From: GW2011-AR15 sp964428335
GTDB lineage: Archaea; Nanobdellota; Nanobdellia; Woesearchaeales; GW2011-AR15
Length of the DNA: 64,000 nucleotides
Assembly (NCBI GenBank): GCA_964428335.1
Contig: CAYRXW010000001.1
Span: 1-64,000 of the forward strand
Reading direction: 5' to 3'
The position numbers and the translations under genes are program-made. Each line of letters starts with the position of its first letter. Positions within the stretch are counted from its first letter, which is position 1. Shown piece after piece: positions 9,037 to 19,300 of this stretch. Under the pieces are notes generated by a model that had not been told where the DNA came from, searched no databases, and was given only the letters and a program-made list of their open reading frames with translations.

Positions 9037-9681
9037 ATGACACAAAAATTGTTTTGGGAAGACCCATACCTAACAGAATGCACTGCAAAAGTCACATCAA
9101 TTGATGGAAAAAAGATAAAGCTTGACAGGACTGTTTTTTTCGCGTTTTCAGGAGGGCAGGCGAGTGATGAAGGGACAATTAATGGAATAAAAGTGATACA
9201 GGCAACAAAGCTTGGGGATAAGGAAAACATTATAGATATTGAATATGAGCTGGAAAAAGAACCGGATTTTAAGATTGGGGAAGAAGTTGATGTAAAAATA
9301 GACAGTGAAAAAAGGCTAAACTTGATGAAGCTCCATACAGCAATACATCTTTCATATTATTTTACGATAGAGAAATACGGGAAACTGAAAATAATAGGCT
9401 CAAATGTCACAGAAGAAAAAGCGAGGGTTGACTACCTAAGCGAAAAGTCCCTTGAAATTGAGGATATAAATGAAAAGCTTAATTCTTACCTTTCTGAAGG
9501 GCATGATATCATAAGATACCACGATGAAACAAATTCAGATCTGATGTGGTGGTCATGTTCTTTAGGAAAGATGCCATGTGGAGGCACACATGTGAGAAAC
9601 ACAAAAGAGATTGGGAATGTAAGATTAAAAAGAGTTACAAAAGGCGCAGGAAAGGAAAGGATAGAAGCTTATATCTTGTAA
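9037..9681 (+). CDS. alaX: alanyl-tRNA editing protein, AlaX-M type
   Basis: A 214-residue free-standing editing domain that hydrolyses mischarged Ser-tRNA(Ala) (or Gly-). The zinc-binding residues are visible in HTAIH (residues 101-105) and CGGTH (about 181-185). The N-terminal half has the GGQASDEGTI segment, matching the N-terminal beta-barrel of AlaX-M. The length agrees with AlaX-M rather than the shorter AlaX-S. A second, longer AlaX lies at 30825-31946. It converges with the broken HD-domain gene, overlapping it by 13 bases. Confidence 0.92.
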   Translation: MTQKLFWEDPYLTECTAKVTSIDGKKIKLDRTVFFAFSGGQASDEGTINGIKVIQATKLGDKENIIDIEYELEKEPDFKIGEEVDVKIDSEKRLNLMKLHTAIHLSYYFTIEKYGKLKIIGSNVTEEKARVDYLSEKSLEIEDINEKLNSYLSEGHDIIRYHDETNSDLMWWSCSLGKMPCGGTHVRNTKEIGNVRLKRVTKGAGKERIEAYIL

Positions 9682-10253
9682 TGTTTTTCAGCTTTCTCTA
9701 AAAGCTTAGCAAGGTGTTCCTTACCTGTTTTTGTAATGAATCTAGGCGCTCTCCTTTCCTTAAACCTTCTGATAAATTTATCATATTCTTCTTTTGGATA
9801 AGGTGGCACTTTGCTATAATCAAGCATGCCTAGGCTGTCTGCTTCTAAAATAAATTTTTCAGAATCATTTTCCATAAGGTCAATCTAATCATGAATGCTT
9901 ACGAGATAAGCTATCTTTTCAATCTCTTTTTTTGTATATCCTCCTATCTTATCAAGTATCTTTATGGTTTCAGCCATCCCTACATTCATATGCATGGATT
10001 TATTCTTTAAAACTAAATCCAGGTTATTTGCATCAACCAAGTTAGAATATCCAATATCATGAAGATACATGACAGTAACTAATATTTTCTCATTTATGTC
10101 CTTATAATTCCTGCCTTCTTTTTCAATCAATAGTTTCATGTATTCAACAGCAGAAAAAGTGTGAGGAAGATCATAGTCAGGCCTTGCTTTTTTCAGATAT
10201 CTTATTACTTTAGCTTTTAATCTTTCTTCAAGGTTCTTATCAAGCTTAGGCAT
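9669..10253 (-). pseudogene. HD-domain phosphohydrolase gene interrupted by an in-frame TAG
   Basis: Two ORFs of 122 and 68 residues lie in the same frame, separated by one TAG (9885-9887) and three sense codons. Together they give 194 codons reading as one HD-domain protein: an early His (LPHTF), the metal pair in YLHDIGYS, a later His (HMNVG), VSIHD just before the stop, then IDLMENDSEKFILEADSLGM, which looks like the usual E/A-D-x-L-x-ML segment after the HD core. Other genes here use TAG as a normal stop, so it is most simply a nonsense mutation, a sequencing error, or a stop with some read-through. The downstream ATG (9875) could also be separately translated. Confidence 0.8.
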
Positions 10254-10291
10254 ATACTGCTTTGCAAAAAATGGATATATAAAAAACTAGC

Positions 10292-10918
10292 TTACAAAAT
10301 TTCAACTCTGCAGAAATCGCATAATTCCTTGAATTTTAAGGCGTCTTCATTAGTTCCTACAATCTTCCCATAATGCATTGGAATGGCAATTTTTGGCATA
10401 ATCTTTCTTGCAGCAGCCACAGCTTCTTCAGGATTCATCACATATGTGCCGGAAACAGGAAGAAATGCAACGTCTGCAGAAATATCCTTCATCTCAGGTA
10501 TGAAATCTGTATCTCCGGCATGATAAAAGGTCACACCATTAATCTCAAACAAATACCCTACCCAAAGATTTGATTTAGGATGGAACGGCTTATTGAGGTT
10601 ATATGCAGGAACTGCCTTGATTTTTATCCCTTCAACTTTTAATTCAGTTCCCGGGGAGACTAACAGCTTATTTTTCAGATCTATTTTTTCCACAACCTCT
10701 TTAGTTCCGACAACCCAGGTTTTCTCATCAGATATCCTTTTTATGTCTCCTGGAGAAAAATGATCATAATGCGCATGCGTAATCATAACAACTGTAGCTT
10801 TTTCTTTCTCTTTTATCTCAAAAGGATCGATATAAATTATCTTATCCTTAAAATCTAGCCTAAAGCTGTCATGGCCAAGCCACTTTATTCTTATACCTTC
10901 AAATTCAAAACTTTTCAT
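10292..10918 (-). CDS. metallo-beta-lactamase-fold hydrolase (UPF0173/UlaG-like)
   Basis: A 208-residue zinc or manganese hydrolase of the UPF0173/UlaG-like branch. The HxHxDH motif is at residues 48-53 (HAHYDH), with further ligands in HAGDTDFIPEM and in IPMHYG near the C-terminus. It overlaps the rpe start by 4 bases, so the two are co-translated. The substrate is unknown; UlaG-type relatives open lactones of sugar acids, which would fit the neighbouring sugar-phosphate enzymes. Confidence 0.88.
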   Translation of the reverse strand: MKSFEFEGIRIKWLGHDSFRLDFKDKIIYIDPFEIKEKEKATVVMITHAHYDHFSPGDIKRISDEKTWVVGTKEVVEKIDLKNKLLVSPGTELKVEGIKIKAVPAYNLNKPFHPKSNLWVGYLFEINGVTFYHAGDTDFIPEMKDISADVAFLPVSGTYVMNPEEAVAAARKIMPKIAIPMHYGKIVGTNEDALKFKELCDFCRVEIL

Positions 10919-11550
10919 ATGGCATCCTTAAGCATTTTTATTGCTTCTTTTCTATCTTTATTCCCAAAAACTGATGTTCCAGCCACAAAAACGTTTGCAC
11001 CGGAGCTTTTAGCTTGTTTTATAGTAAATTTATCAATTCCTCCGTCAATAATGATGTCTTTTTTAAATCCTGCTTTCCTTAGCATACTTACTTTTTTTAA
11101 AACCTCAGACATGAACTTCTGCCCGCCAAAACCAGCATAAACACTCATTATCAATACAGCATCAATCTCCTTTAATAATGGCAAAATAATACTAATTTCC
11201 TTATCAGGATTTAAAGCAAGGCCAACTTTCACATTCAATTTTTTTATTTCACTTACTGTGTTTTTTAGTTTTTTTAGATCAAAAAGTTCAGCGTGGAAAA
11301 ATATCCTGTCAACATAAGGTGCAAAGTCTTTTGCATATCTTACAGGATCAGAAATCATCAGGTGACAGTCCATAGGAAGCTTTGTCCTTATGTCCTTGAT
11401 TACTGGAACACCATAGCTTATATTAGGAACAAAATGACCATCCATGACATCAATGTGAAGTGAATCAGAACATTTTTCCACTTCTTTTATCTCATCATTC
11501 AGCTTTCCAAAGTCAGCTGAGAGTATTGATGGGGATATCTTAAGCTTCAT
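10915..11550 (-). CDS. rpe: ribulose-phosphate 3-epimerase
   Basis: A 211-residue TIM barrel that interconverts ribulose 5-phosphate and xylulose 5-phosphate. The signature SPSILSADFGKL is at the N-terminus, metal ligands lie in HIDVMDGHFVPN (residues 32-43) and CHLMISDP, and the phosphate-binding loops are in YAGFGGQKF and IIDGGID. Length is normal. It is grouped with an MBL hydrolase and, after a VOC gene, with rpiB, which suggests a non-oxidative pentose phosphate module. Confidence 0.96.
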   Translation of the reverse strand: MKLKISPSILSADFGKLNDEIKEVEKCSDSLHIDVMDGHFVPNISYGVPVIKDIRTKLPMDCHLMISDPVRYAKDFAPYVDRIFFHAELFDLKKLKNTVSEIKKLNVKVGLALNPDKEISIILPLLKEIDAVLIMSVYAGFGGQKFMSEVLKKVSMLRKAGFKKDIIIDGGIDKFTIKQAKSSGANVFVAGTSVFGNKDRKEAIKMLKDAI

Positions 11551-11595
11551 TTAATTAATAATAGAAAAAGGGTTAATAAGTTTTTTCATTCGATT

Positions 11596-12003
11596 TTATT
11601 TTTTCCCCACATAGACAAGCTCAAACTGTGCCTTATCAGGTGTTTCAAATATTATCTGATAATAAGTTTCATCTGACTTTTGCACAAACTCCGGCCTGTG
11701 CCTAGGAGTCTCAAAAAGCCCCTCTATTCCTTTTGACTTCAGGAATTTGATGCAACTATCCAAGTTTTCCAAAGTATCAACTTTTATTGCGACATGGTTC
11801 ACTCCGATCATATCATAATCCATTGTCTCTTTCTTTTTCGAGTCAATGAACCATATGTCTCCGTTCTGGCCGCTGTTAAAGCCTATAATGCCTTTGGTTT
11901 CAAAGACAATGTTCCAACCAAGGAAACTCATGAATTCTCTATAGAACCCATTATTTTTCTCAAAATCAATGTTTACCTGCATATGTAAAAAATGTGATTT
12001 CAT
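11596..12003 (-). CDS. VOC (glyoxalase/bleomycin-resistance) family protein
   Basis: A 135-residue protein with the paired beta-alpha-beta-beta-beta pattern of the vicinal oxygen chelate fold. It has HMQVNIDF at the start, NHVAIKV in the middle and a C-terminal FELVYVG strand carrying a conserved Glu. These match the metal-ligand positions of VOC dioxygenases or glyoxalases, but the reaction cannot be inferred. It overlaps the rpiB stop by 4 bases, so the genes are coupled. Confidence 0.8.
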   Translation of the reverse strand: MKSHFLHMQVNIDFEKNNGFYREFMSFLGWNIVFETKGIIGFNSGQNGDIWFIDSKKKETMDYDMIGVNHVAIKVDTLENLDSCIKFLKSKGIEGLFETPRHRPEFVQKSDETYYQIIFETPDKAQFELVYVGKK

Positions 12004-12464
12004 TTTTTCCCTCCAAAATCAATTATTTTTTCGTATTTGCTAATCTCATTAAGCCTTCTCACATGCCGTTCTTCTTTAGTAAACTCACTTTTTAGAAAAG
12101 CATCAACAATTTTTTTTGCTACATCTTCTGTTATCCAGTCTCCCGGAAGTGCTATGACATTTGCATCATTGTGTTCTTTTGCATGTACTCCAGACTTGAT
12201 ATCATGGGCAGATACAGCCCTTATTCCTTTTACCTTGTTTGCTGCAATTATTACTCCGCCAGATGACCTGCAAAAAAGAATACCTATAGCGTCTTTCTCA
12301 TGTGACACTTTCTCGGCAACCTTAAACGCATACTTAGGATAATCATCTTCTTTGTCATACTTAATGTTGCCTAAATCTTCAAAACTAAGTTTTTTTTCAG
12401 AAAGGAACCTCTTTATTGATTCTTTTAGTTCAAACCCGCCATGGTCGCTTCCAAGATATATCAT
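12000..12464 (-). CDS. rpiB: ribose 5-phosphate isomerase B
   Basis: A 154-residue member of the RpiB/LacAB family that interconverts ribose 5-phosphate and ribulose 5-phosphate. The N-terminal SDHGGFELK binds phosphate. The catalytic base Cys65 is in LFCRSSGG, where most RpiB proteins read C-x-GTG-x-G, and the family segment AANKVKGIRA follows. The HNDANV motif is also present. RpiB is bacterial in most lineages; most archaea use RpiA. First gene of the run with VOC and perhaps rpe. Confidence 0.93.
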   Translation of the reverse strand: MIYLGSDHGGFELKESIKRFLSEKKLSFEDLGNIKYDKEDDYPKYAFKVAEKVSHEKDAIGILFCRSSGGVIIAANKVKGIRAVSAHDIKSGVHAKEHNDANVIALPGDWITEDVAKKIVDAFLKSEFTKEERHVRRLNEISKYEKIIDFGGKK

Positions 12465-12489
12465 TCTTTTAAAAAAAGGCCTTAAACTT

Positions 12490-12921
12490 TTATAGTTTTC
12501 TCTTAAAAATTACCCTGCTTTTTCCAGTAAAATTCCTATATTCAGCATCCATTGGAACATCAACATAATAAGTCACTTGCCTTAATTCATCAGGTGCCAA
12601 TAAAAAATTATTTTCTGAAACATAAACAAAATCAGATATCTCACCAGCATTAAGGATTGAAACTCTTACTGGAAAATTAAAATTATTAGTTAGGTTAACT
12701 TTCCTATAAACAAGGCTTCCAGGATATGTCCTCCCAAAATTAAGCGATGAATTCTCAACGTTTATGCCTATAACTTCGTCAACCTTAATCAGCATCCTTA
12801 TTTCCTTTGTCTGTACAAAAACAAAACTATAATATGCATAAACCAGCAGAGGTATCATCAATATAATAAGGATGCCTATCTTAGCTTTTCTAATATTTTG
12901 TCTATCTTCTTTTCTTCCCAT
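12490..12921 (-). CDS. membrane-anchored extracytoplasmic protein of the surface cluster
   Basis: A 143-residue protein with a basic N-terminus, one hydrophobic helix (IGILIILMIPLLVYAYYSFV) and about 100 outside residues with beta-rich, Asn-rich sequence and sequons (NSS, NLT, NFT). I do not recognise the family. Its ATG overlaps the end of the 445-residue gene by 46 bases in another frame. It is the last gene of the surface cluster. Confidence 0.65.
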   Translation of the reverse strand: MGRKEDRQNIRKAKIGILIILMIPLLVYAYYSFVFVQTKEIRMLIKVDEVIGINVENSSLNFGRTYPGSLVYRKVNLTNNFNFPVRVSILNAGEISDFVYVSENNFLLAPDELRQVTYYVDVPMDAEYRNFTGKSRVIFKRKL

Positions 12922-14213
12922 CCTTTCTTTACCATCATTTCTTTTATTTGCTGCTCGTTATATTCTTTCTTTAATTCCTTTATTTTTTCCAGGACATCAG
13001 GATTTATCTCAATCTCTTCAGTTGCTTTTTTCTTTTTGAGGCTTTTTAACATAAGAACCATGTTGATCATAAGGAAAACTACAAGCAGTAGAATCATTAT
13101 ATTGAGTGGTGTTATTGCAAGAGACACATCAAATTTATTTGGTATTTCTTCAACTACATCAGTATTAACATTTTCATCAACAGTTACAGTGCCTTCAAGC
13201 GAGCTCGCTTCGTTTTCATAATTAAGCTCAACAAGAACAATATATTCTTTCTTTTCAAGCTCATTAGTATCAAAATATGCTTCTATCTTCTTTGCTTCAA
13301 ATGCTTTCAAATCTGAATTTAGTGACTTGAACTTTTTTATTACCTGGCCATCTTCAAAAACTGATATATCCGCATATAAATTCTTGATTTCGCTGTTCCA
13401 GTTGCTCTCTACATCAATATACATCTTATTTATTGAGTCAATCTCAAATTTTCTTGTAAAATTATGGATCTTTACGTCTTTTCTTCCAATCTTAAATTCA
13501 ATTTCCTTGCTACTAGAATTATCATCCCAAACAAGGGTTGTGAATGCCTTGTAGTTTCCAGACTGAAGGCCTATGCTTGAAAATTCAGCAGAGAGTTTTT
13601 TAGTCTCCTGTGATTTAAGGTTAGACGCCTTGAATGAGTCTATCTTTTTAACTATACTTCCGTCTGCAGTTAATATGGTCGTATTTCCCCTGATTGAGTA
13701 TATCTCAGGTGTTCCGAGATTGTTCATGTTTATCTCAATATTCGTTGTTTCATTGACATTCATATTTGGAATCCCAAACCCCCATTCAAGATACTTATTT
13801 GGGTAAAGGACAAAAATAATATATCTGATAACTAATGAAGGAAAGGCAGCAATTCCAGTAGTTCCTTCTAATGGTGCAACATTGACTTTAACCCATGCTT
13901 CACTTTCCCCAGGTGTATCAATGAACTTTGGCAGGTCCAAATTTACTTTAAATGGTCTGCTGTCCCCATCAGGTACATTTTCCATTTTTGCAGGGGTTAC
14001 AGTGAAGTATTCCCGCAAATCAGCGCCAGATATTCTTCTTACTTCAAATTCATAATTTGAAGTATATCCTTCTGCATTTGTTACAAAGAAATCATTTTCA
14101 ATTGATAGATTTGGCTCAAAATCTAAGACATATTTGACTTTCTCGCCGGATATTTTCAGGCCGGATGAAAAAGGCAGTAAAAAAATCAGAAAAAAAAGAA
14201 TTATCCTTTTCAT
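12876..14213 (-). CDS. secreted/anchored surface protein with Ig-like domains and cytoplasmic tail
   Basis: A 445-residue protein with an N-terminal signal peptide (MKRIILFFLIFLLPFSSG) and long beta-rich outside domains of the CARDB/Ig type. A C-terminal transmembrane helix (MILLLVVFLMINMVLML) is followed by a charged cytoplasmic tail of about 55 residues ending in a helical EEKKIDKILEKLR segment that looks like a small UBA/SAP-type helix bundle. It resembles the 388-residue protein at 15179-16345 in layout, so the two may be paralogues. Its start is 2 bases from the end of the pilin-like gene. Confidence 0.7.
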   Translation of the reverse strand: MKRIILFFLIFLLPFSSGLKISGEKVKYVLDFEPNLSIENDFFVTNAEGYTSNYEFEVRRISGADLREYFTVTPAKMENVPDGDSRPFKVNLDLPKFIDTPGESEAWVKVNVAPLEGTTGIAAFPSLVIRYIIFVLYPNKYLEWGFGIPNMNVNETTNIEINMNNLGTPEIYSIRGNTTILTADGSIVKKIDSFKASNLKSQETKKLSAEFSSIGLQSGNYKAFTTLVWDDNSSSKEIEFKIGRKDVKIHNFTRKFEIDSINKMYIDVESNWNSEIKNLYADISVFEDGQVIKKFKSLNSDLKAFEAKKIEAYFDTNELEKKEYIVLVELNYENEASSLEGTVTVDENVNTDVVEEIPNKFDVSLAITPLNIMILLLVVFLMINMVLMLKSLKKKKATEEIEINPDVLEKIKELKKEYNEQQIKEMMVKKGWEEKKIDKILEKLR

Positions 14214-14215
14214 AC

Positions 14216-14890
14216 TTATGACTGTGCACCTGTAAATGTAATGGATGCGTTCTCATAAAGTCCTGCTGAAAGCCCTGATGGAGGGATTACAACTTTCACA
14301 TCAACACCAATACTATCTGTGTTTGTTGGGTAGTAAAGGAAATCATCACAAACAAGCTGAGTGTGTAACTGGAAATCTTTCCATGTTGAAGTCAAACCGC
14401 TTGCGCAAGAACCTGTTTCGTTGCTTCTTCCTTTCCATGACAAGTTTGCCTGTGCAGGTGGTGCAACACCATTCTTTCTAAAGAATCTTGTGCTGTTTGG
14501 ACCCTGAACATATATTGACAGGTTTACGTTTCCGTCATTTTCAAGCTGGAACCCTTTTGGAACTTCGTTAAGCCCGTTTAATGATGTCCAGCAGTTATCT
14601 CCATTTGTGTCATTATATTGCTGTGCAGCAAAAAGAGTTGCGTTATCTGTGCATGCTGCAACAGATGTGTTAACAAACCCAGCCCCAAAATCTATTGCGG
14701 AAATCTTCAGCTGGAAACTTTCAGCTGTCTCAACAGTCAGAGTAACGTTTCCAGATTTTGGAGATGCTGCTCTTCCGGTAACTCCGCTTACCTGATTAAA
14801 ATAGTTCAATGTATATACTGTTGCTCCAAGTGAAACTACTATTGCAGCGAGAAGCATTAAAGCTAGTGTTCTATTAGAAATATCATCCAT
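14216..14890 (-). CDS. pilin-like single-anchor surface protein
   Basis: The start at 14890 (MDDISNRTLA) is set by a strong GGAGGAA ribosome binding site 5 bases upstream, inside the end of the previous gene; an ATG at 14917 is less likely. After ten polar residues comes a hydrophobic helix (residues 9-28), then VTGRAA (37-42) and a beta-rich domain of about 175 residues with many sequons. The fold-like pattern FG...ENDGNVNLSI...F(Q)...VDVKVVIPP matches the last 140 residues of the 1889-residue protein in the same cluster. Inference: a surface subunit, perhaps of a filament or layer. Confidence 0.75.
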   Translation of the reverse strand: MDDISNRTLALMLLAAIVVSLGATVYTLNYFNQVSGVTGRAASPKSGNVTLTVETAESFQLKISAIDFGAGFVNTSVAACTDNATLFAAQQYNDTNGDNCWTSLNGLNEVPKGFQLENDGNVNLSIYVQGPNSTRFFRKNGVAPPAQANLSWKGRSNETGSCASGLTSTWKDFQLHTQLVCDDFLYYPTNTDSIGVDVKVVIPPSGLSAGLYENASITFTGAQS

Positions 14891-14891
14891 T

Positions 14892-15128
14892 TTATTCCTC
14901 CGGGTTTTTAATCTCAAGACTTACTTTTCCAAAAGTTTTGCCTTTGTTCAAGTCCTCAAGTTCCAGCGATACCCTTCCAGTACTGCTTTCCCTTTCCCCA
15001 TAAACAGGCGCACTTTGAAACTTTTTCATCTCATGAAGAACTGTAAACGTTCCAAGAACGGATATCATTACAGCAAGAAGAACTAAAACCACTAATATAG
15101 ATTTTGGTAAATTATCATCATTACTCAT
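14892..15128 (-). CDS. small single-span protein, pilin-like N-terminus
   Basis: A 78-residue protein: short polar N-terminus, hydrophobic helix (SILVVLVLLAVMISVLGTF), a linker, then STGRVSLELEDL. The layout copies the N-terminal part of the following pilin-like protein, including the TGR-x motif after the helix. Its last codons contain the ribosome binding site of that gene, so translation is likely coupled. About 50 bases separate it from the 388-residue gene upstream. Confidence 0.65.
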   Translation of the reverse strand: MSNDDNLPKSILVVLVLLAVMISVLGTFTVLHEMKKFQSAPVYGERESSTGRVSLELEDLNKGKTFGKVSLEIKNPEE

Positions 15129-15178
15129 AATATCCCTCCCATATTTTTCAATAGTAATACTGGTTTATAAACATTTCT

Positions 15179-16345
15179 CTAGTATTCCACCTTTTTTAGT
15201 TTCCTACTTATATAAATGAAAAGTACTATATTCAAAATTATCAGGACTATAACAGCAATAATAAGGATAGTTGTTCTATTGCTATCTTTACTAACAGCAA
15301 CATTTCCTGAAACATAATCCTTTAGCTTAATATTATCAATAGAAACTATTGATGAGAGTGTCTTTTCGGTTGTTTTTCCTTCATATGATGCCTTAACAGA
15401 TATATCATATTCCCCTGTTTCCATTCCTTCTGTATTCCAGTAAGCTTCCATGACAGAACTGGATTTCTCTTTTATTTCTACAGGCAATGTGTTAAAAGAG
15501 GAGACAAGCTTATCTTTTTTGAATATTTCAACTCTTCCATCGACATTCAATGGCTTGTTCCATTTATTCCTTAGATATATATCAAGTTTTGCAATCTGGC
15601 CTATCTTGAAATTATTGACTTTTATATCCTCGATTGCAAGCTCCAGTTCCCCAATGTTGAAAATTTGCTCTATCTCAAAAGTATTTCCATCATACTCCAC
15701 TGTTGCTTCTGCTATATAGCTGCCTGGATTTTCAGTTTGCCAAAAGCCGTTTAAAACCTCTTCATTTCCAGGGTTTATTGTTTTTTTATCTGAAAAAAAT
15801 ACACCTATCTCTTCATTTACTGGGCTTTTTACCACAACTGTCGCTTTTGCTTCATTTATTTTTTCACTTCCATAATTAACCAGTCCTATCTTGAACTCAA
15901 CAGGCGAGCCAATTTTGGTATTTGTGATGAACATTTTTCCTGTAACATATTTTCCAGGATATGGCACATTTACCTTGACCTGATGCATGATTGCTGTTGC
16001 AGCCATAACTATATTTTCATTTCCATTGTCTTTTGGAACTTCAAGCACAAGAATGCCTCCTTTTCTTTCACCCGGTGGGAGATTATCCGGAAAATCAATG
16101 CTGAATTTTATCCATGTCTCTTTTTCAGTTAAAATCAGAATATCTTTATCTAATTTAATGAATTGGCCAAGTTCACCTTCTGTTGTTAAGAGAACTTTTG
16201 CAGGAACCTCATCAACTATTATCCTGAATGCTGATTCTTGCATAGGTTCCTTAAATTCAAACTCTGATTTTGCAGGAGCAAGCCCTAATGAATATACATT
16301 GCTTATGGCTAAAATAAATACCATCACAAAAATAGCCCTCCTCAT
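15179..16345 (-). CDS. secreted surface protein with Ig-like repeats and C-terminal anchor
   Basis: A 388-residue protein with a signal peptide (MRRAIFVMVFILAISNVYS). A DUF916-like N-terminal beta domain begins LGLAPAKSEFEF, two to three CARDB/Ig-like repeats follow, and a C-terminal transmembrane helix (ILIIAVIVLIILNIVLFIYI) is followed by a short basic tail. VSGNVAVS lies just outside the helix. It overlaps the stop of the 1889-residue gene by 4 bases (ATGA). Layout parallels the 445-residue protein downstream. Confidence 0.72.
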   Translation of the reverse strand: MRRAIFVMVFILAISNVYSLGLAPAKSEFEFKEPMQESAFRIIVDEVPAKVLLTTEGELGQFIKLDKDILILTEKETWIKFSIDFPDNLPPGERKGGILVLEVPKDNGNENIVMAATAIMHQVKVNVPYPGKYVTGKMFITNTKIGSPVEFKIGLVNYGSEKINEAKATVVVKSPVNEEIGVFFSDKKTINPGNEEVLNGFWQTENPGSYIAEATVEYDGNTFEIEQIFNIGELELAIEDIKVNNFKIGQIAKLDIYLRNKWNKPLNVDGRVEIFKKDKLVSSFNTLPVEIKEKSSSVMEAYWNTEGMETGEYDISVKASYEGKTTEKTLSSIVSIDNIKLKDYVSGNVAVSKDSNRTTILIIAVIVLIILNIVLFIYISRKLKKVEY

Positions 16346-19300
16346 GAAAGACCACCTACAATGTATATCTGGGCCCGTTTATTTGTTGGTGGCTCGTTTA
16401 GCGGAACTGTAACTTTTAGATCTATTTCTGCAGTGTCGTTTGCATCCTTATAATCCAGCTGTTTAACGACACTTTGGTTGACTACAGCTATGCTTGTCAT
16501 GTTGGTCCAGGAAGTAACTGAACCTGACCAGTTAAATGAGCGGCTTTCAGTTGTATCATTATCAGCCTTGAACTGGAAGTATTCAGTATTGAGCGCCTGC
16601 CTTAACCATAAAGATGCATTTGCGCCAATCCTTGCAATATTTACCATTATGTTTCCGTTATTTTCAATCCTTAATGGAGAGATTGATCCGTTGTCTGTAT
16701 TCTTCGACTGGGTTACAGTAAGTGAGCCGAAGTTTATTGTCGTATTTGAAAGATTCAGGCTGATATAAGATTCAACTGTGAAATTCCACTTGCTGCTCCA
16801 TGAACTATAGTTTGAACCATCAAATGCTCTTACTGTCCAGTTTATTGGCAGGTCTAGACAGAAATCACTTGAAGGAGTATAGTTGCTGTTGATTGCCAGA
16901 GCTGAAATCTTTGCTCCGCACTGCACAGTTGAAGGGAAAGTTATGTTGATTGTATAATTTATGTCATCTCCATCAGAATCATTTGATGTCCATCTGAAGA
17001 ATGGAGACCTGTCATGAACTGTTATGTTTGCTCTGGTTGGAGTGTAGTGTACTGGAATTTGAGGTTTTGAATTGATAATTGTTATTTTTGCAGTCTTATT
17101 GGATGTTGTGACTGTGCCATCACTTACTTTTACAGTACAGTTCCAGGATTCGCCTTTTGTTGTATTTCCTGCTCCAAGAGTTGTTATAAGCGTATTTACT
17201 CCGGATGGAACGCTTGTTGAACCGCTTAATTTTAGTTTTGTTGAATTCAACCAATACCAATATACTGTCAATGGACTTGATTCTGTATCAGTTGCTGTTG
17301 CATAGCACCCTATGTTTGTCGATGTGTTTGCGATACTTGGTGTGAATGTTGGTGCGGTTATGCTTGGAGCCAGGTTAGAAAGCATTGCTGTTGATGAATT
17401 TTTATTTGTTCCATCCTGATAACCATCATTTGGTGTGATAGAGCACTTCCAGCCTTCAGTCGTGCCTGTCTGCTCGTTTGTAAGTATTTTATTTGTTTTA
17501 TTGTTCAAGCCAGCATTATAATTTTGGTATATCTGTCCTGCGCCGATTGAGATATTATATATTTTCACTTCATCAAGGCTTCCATTGAAGTACCTTTGAG
17601 TCCCACCAATGAAAAGATTATTTGAAGTGACTGAGAAATTCATTCCTGTTATATCATATCCTCTTATCCTTCCATCAAGGTAATAGCTAATCTGGCTTCC
17701 ATTATGGCTTACTACAGCATGATGCCATCTATTCAAAGAAACGTTAGCAATTGACCTTGGAACTCCGTTCCAGTCAAATATCAATCCTCCTGAATTTGAA
17801 TATAATTCATAGGAATTATTTTTAAATAATATTGGCTTTGAAGGAATATCCATGGAAGATAGGCCCAAAACTTCTACAGCACCATTATGGGCAAATGCAG
17901 CGAAATAAACTTTTTTCCCGTCTGTAGCCATAGCAACGCTTGATGATTCAAGAGTACCAGCTCCATCCAATGCAGTATAATTTTTCCAAGCAATAAAGTC
18001 AGTTCCATCAAATTTAGAATGTGCTACTGCAAAAGTTTCTACAAGGTCAGCGTGGGCATATGAGCCATAATAAATCCTGTTTCCAGCGAGTACCATGCCT
18101 GGATAGTTGAAATCAGATGCTCCTCCTCCATCAGGTGCAGATTGTGTGGTCCAGCTCGTGAAACCGCTGCCATTCAGGTATGATCTGGCAGTAAAGAATG
18201 CATCCACTGCGCCATTATGAGCATAAGCTGCATAATATATGTATTTGCCATCAGAATCCATTGCAACAGATGTAGTCTCTATTGCTCCAGCGCCATTAGG
18301 AGCAGTCTGGCTTGTCCATCCTGAAAAACTAGTCCCATCAAGATTTGAATTTGCAATCGCAAATGCTTCAACAGCATCTGCATGAAGATATGCTGCAAAA
18401 TAAAGTTTATTGTTTATTACAGTCATGTCAATTCCTGAACCATCAGCATCTCCTCCTCCAGCAGGAGCAGTCTGTGTTGTCCAACTTGAAAATCCTGTTC
18501 CGTCTAGGTTTGAATATGCTGTATAAAAGCTTTCTACTCCTGTATCATCAGCATATGCTGCATAATATAACCTCTCACCATCTGAACCTATTGCAACACT
18601 TGTAGAATCATCTACACCAGCGCCATTAGGAGCAGTCTGGCTTGTCCATCCGGTGAAACTGCTGCCATCAAGGTTTGAATATGCTGTTAGGAACACTTCA
18701 GTCTGGTCAGTGTGGAGGTATGAAGCGTAGTAAATCTTATTCCCTACAATGACTATGTCTACTCCATCATTAGCATCGCTTGCTGCAGCCCCATTAGGCG
18801 CAGTCAGTGATGTCCATGCCCTTAAATTTGTAATGTTTGCTGATGAATCATTTGTCCTGAACCATGCTTCGATTGTAGTCTTGTTATTTACATCAAGGCT
18901 GCTTGAATCTATAATGCTGATGTAATCATCAATTCCCTTGAAGAGATATCCACCTCCAACTTTTCCTCCTGTTCTGTTGTACTGCGCTCCAAATACAGTT
19001 CCATTGTTTCCTTTTTTAGAATAATCTGTGACATTTTTCCATTCTTTTGCACTGTTTCCTTCAAATGGCAAATTTAAGACAGTGATAGATTTGTTGTTCC
19101 TGTACCAATTAGTGATATTTATTACCTTATGGCTGTCTGTATCTGCAACAGTTGCAGGTGTGCATGTAAGATTGCTTGTTGAATTAGGGGAGCTTGGTGT
19201 TATAGCAGGTGTTCCGTGTGTAGGAAGATTATTGTATCTCAGAATATTACTGCTAGTGTAATTGAAATTATTCCATACATTATCATAGACTTCATACCTA

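Noticed and set aside
9885..9887. TAG read as pyrrolysine
   Set aside because: TAG ends several other genes here, no pyl genes are visible, and HD proteins have no known pyrrolysine at this place.
17860..18830. A non-coding tandem repeat or mobile element inside the 1889-residue gene
   Set aside because: The repeats keep the reading frame and vary mostly in a protein-compatible way, so they are domain repeats.
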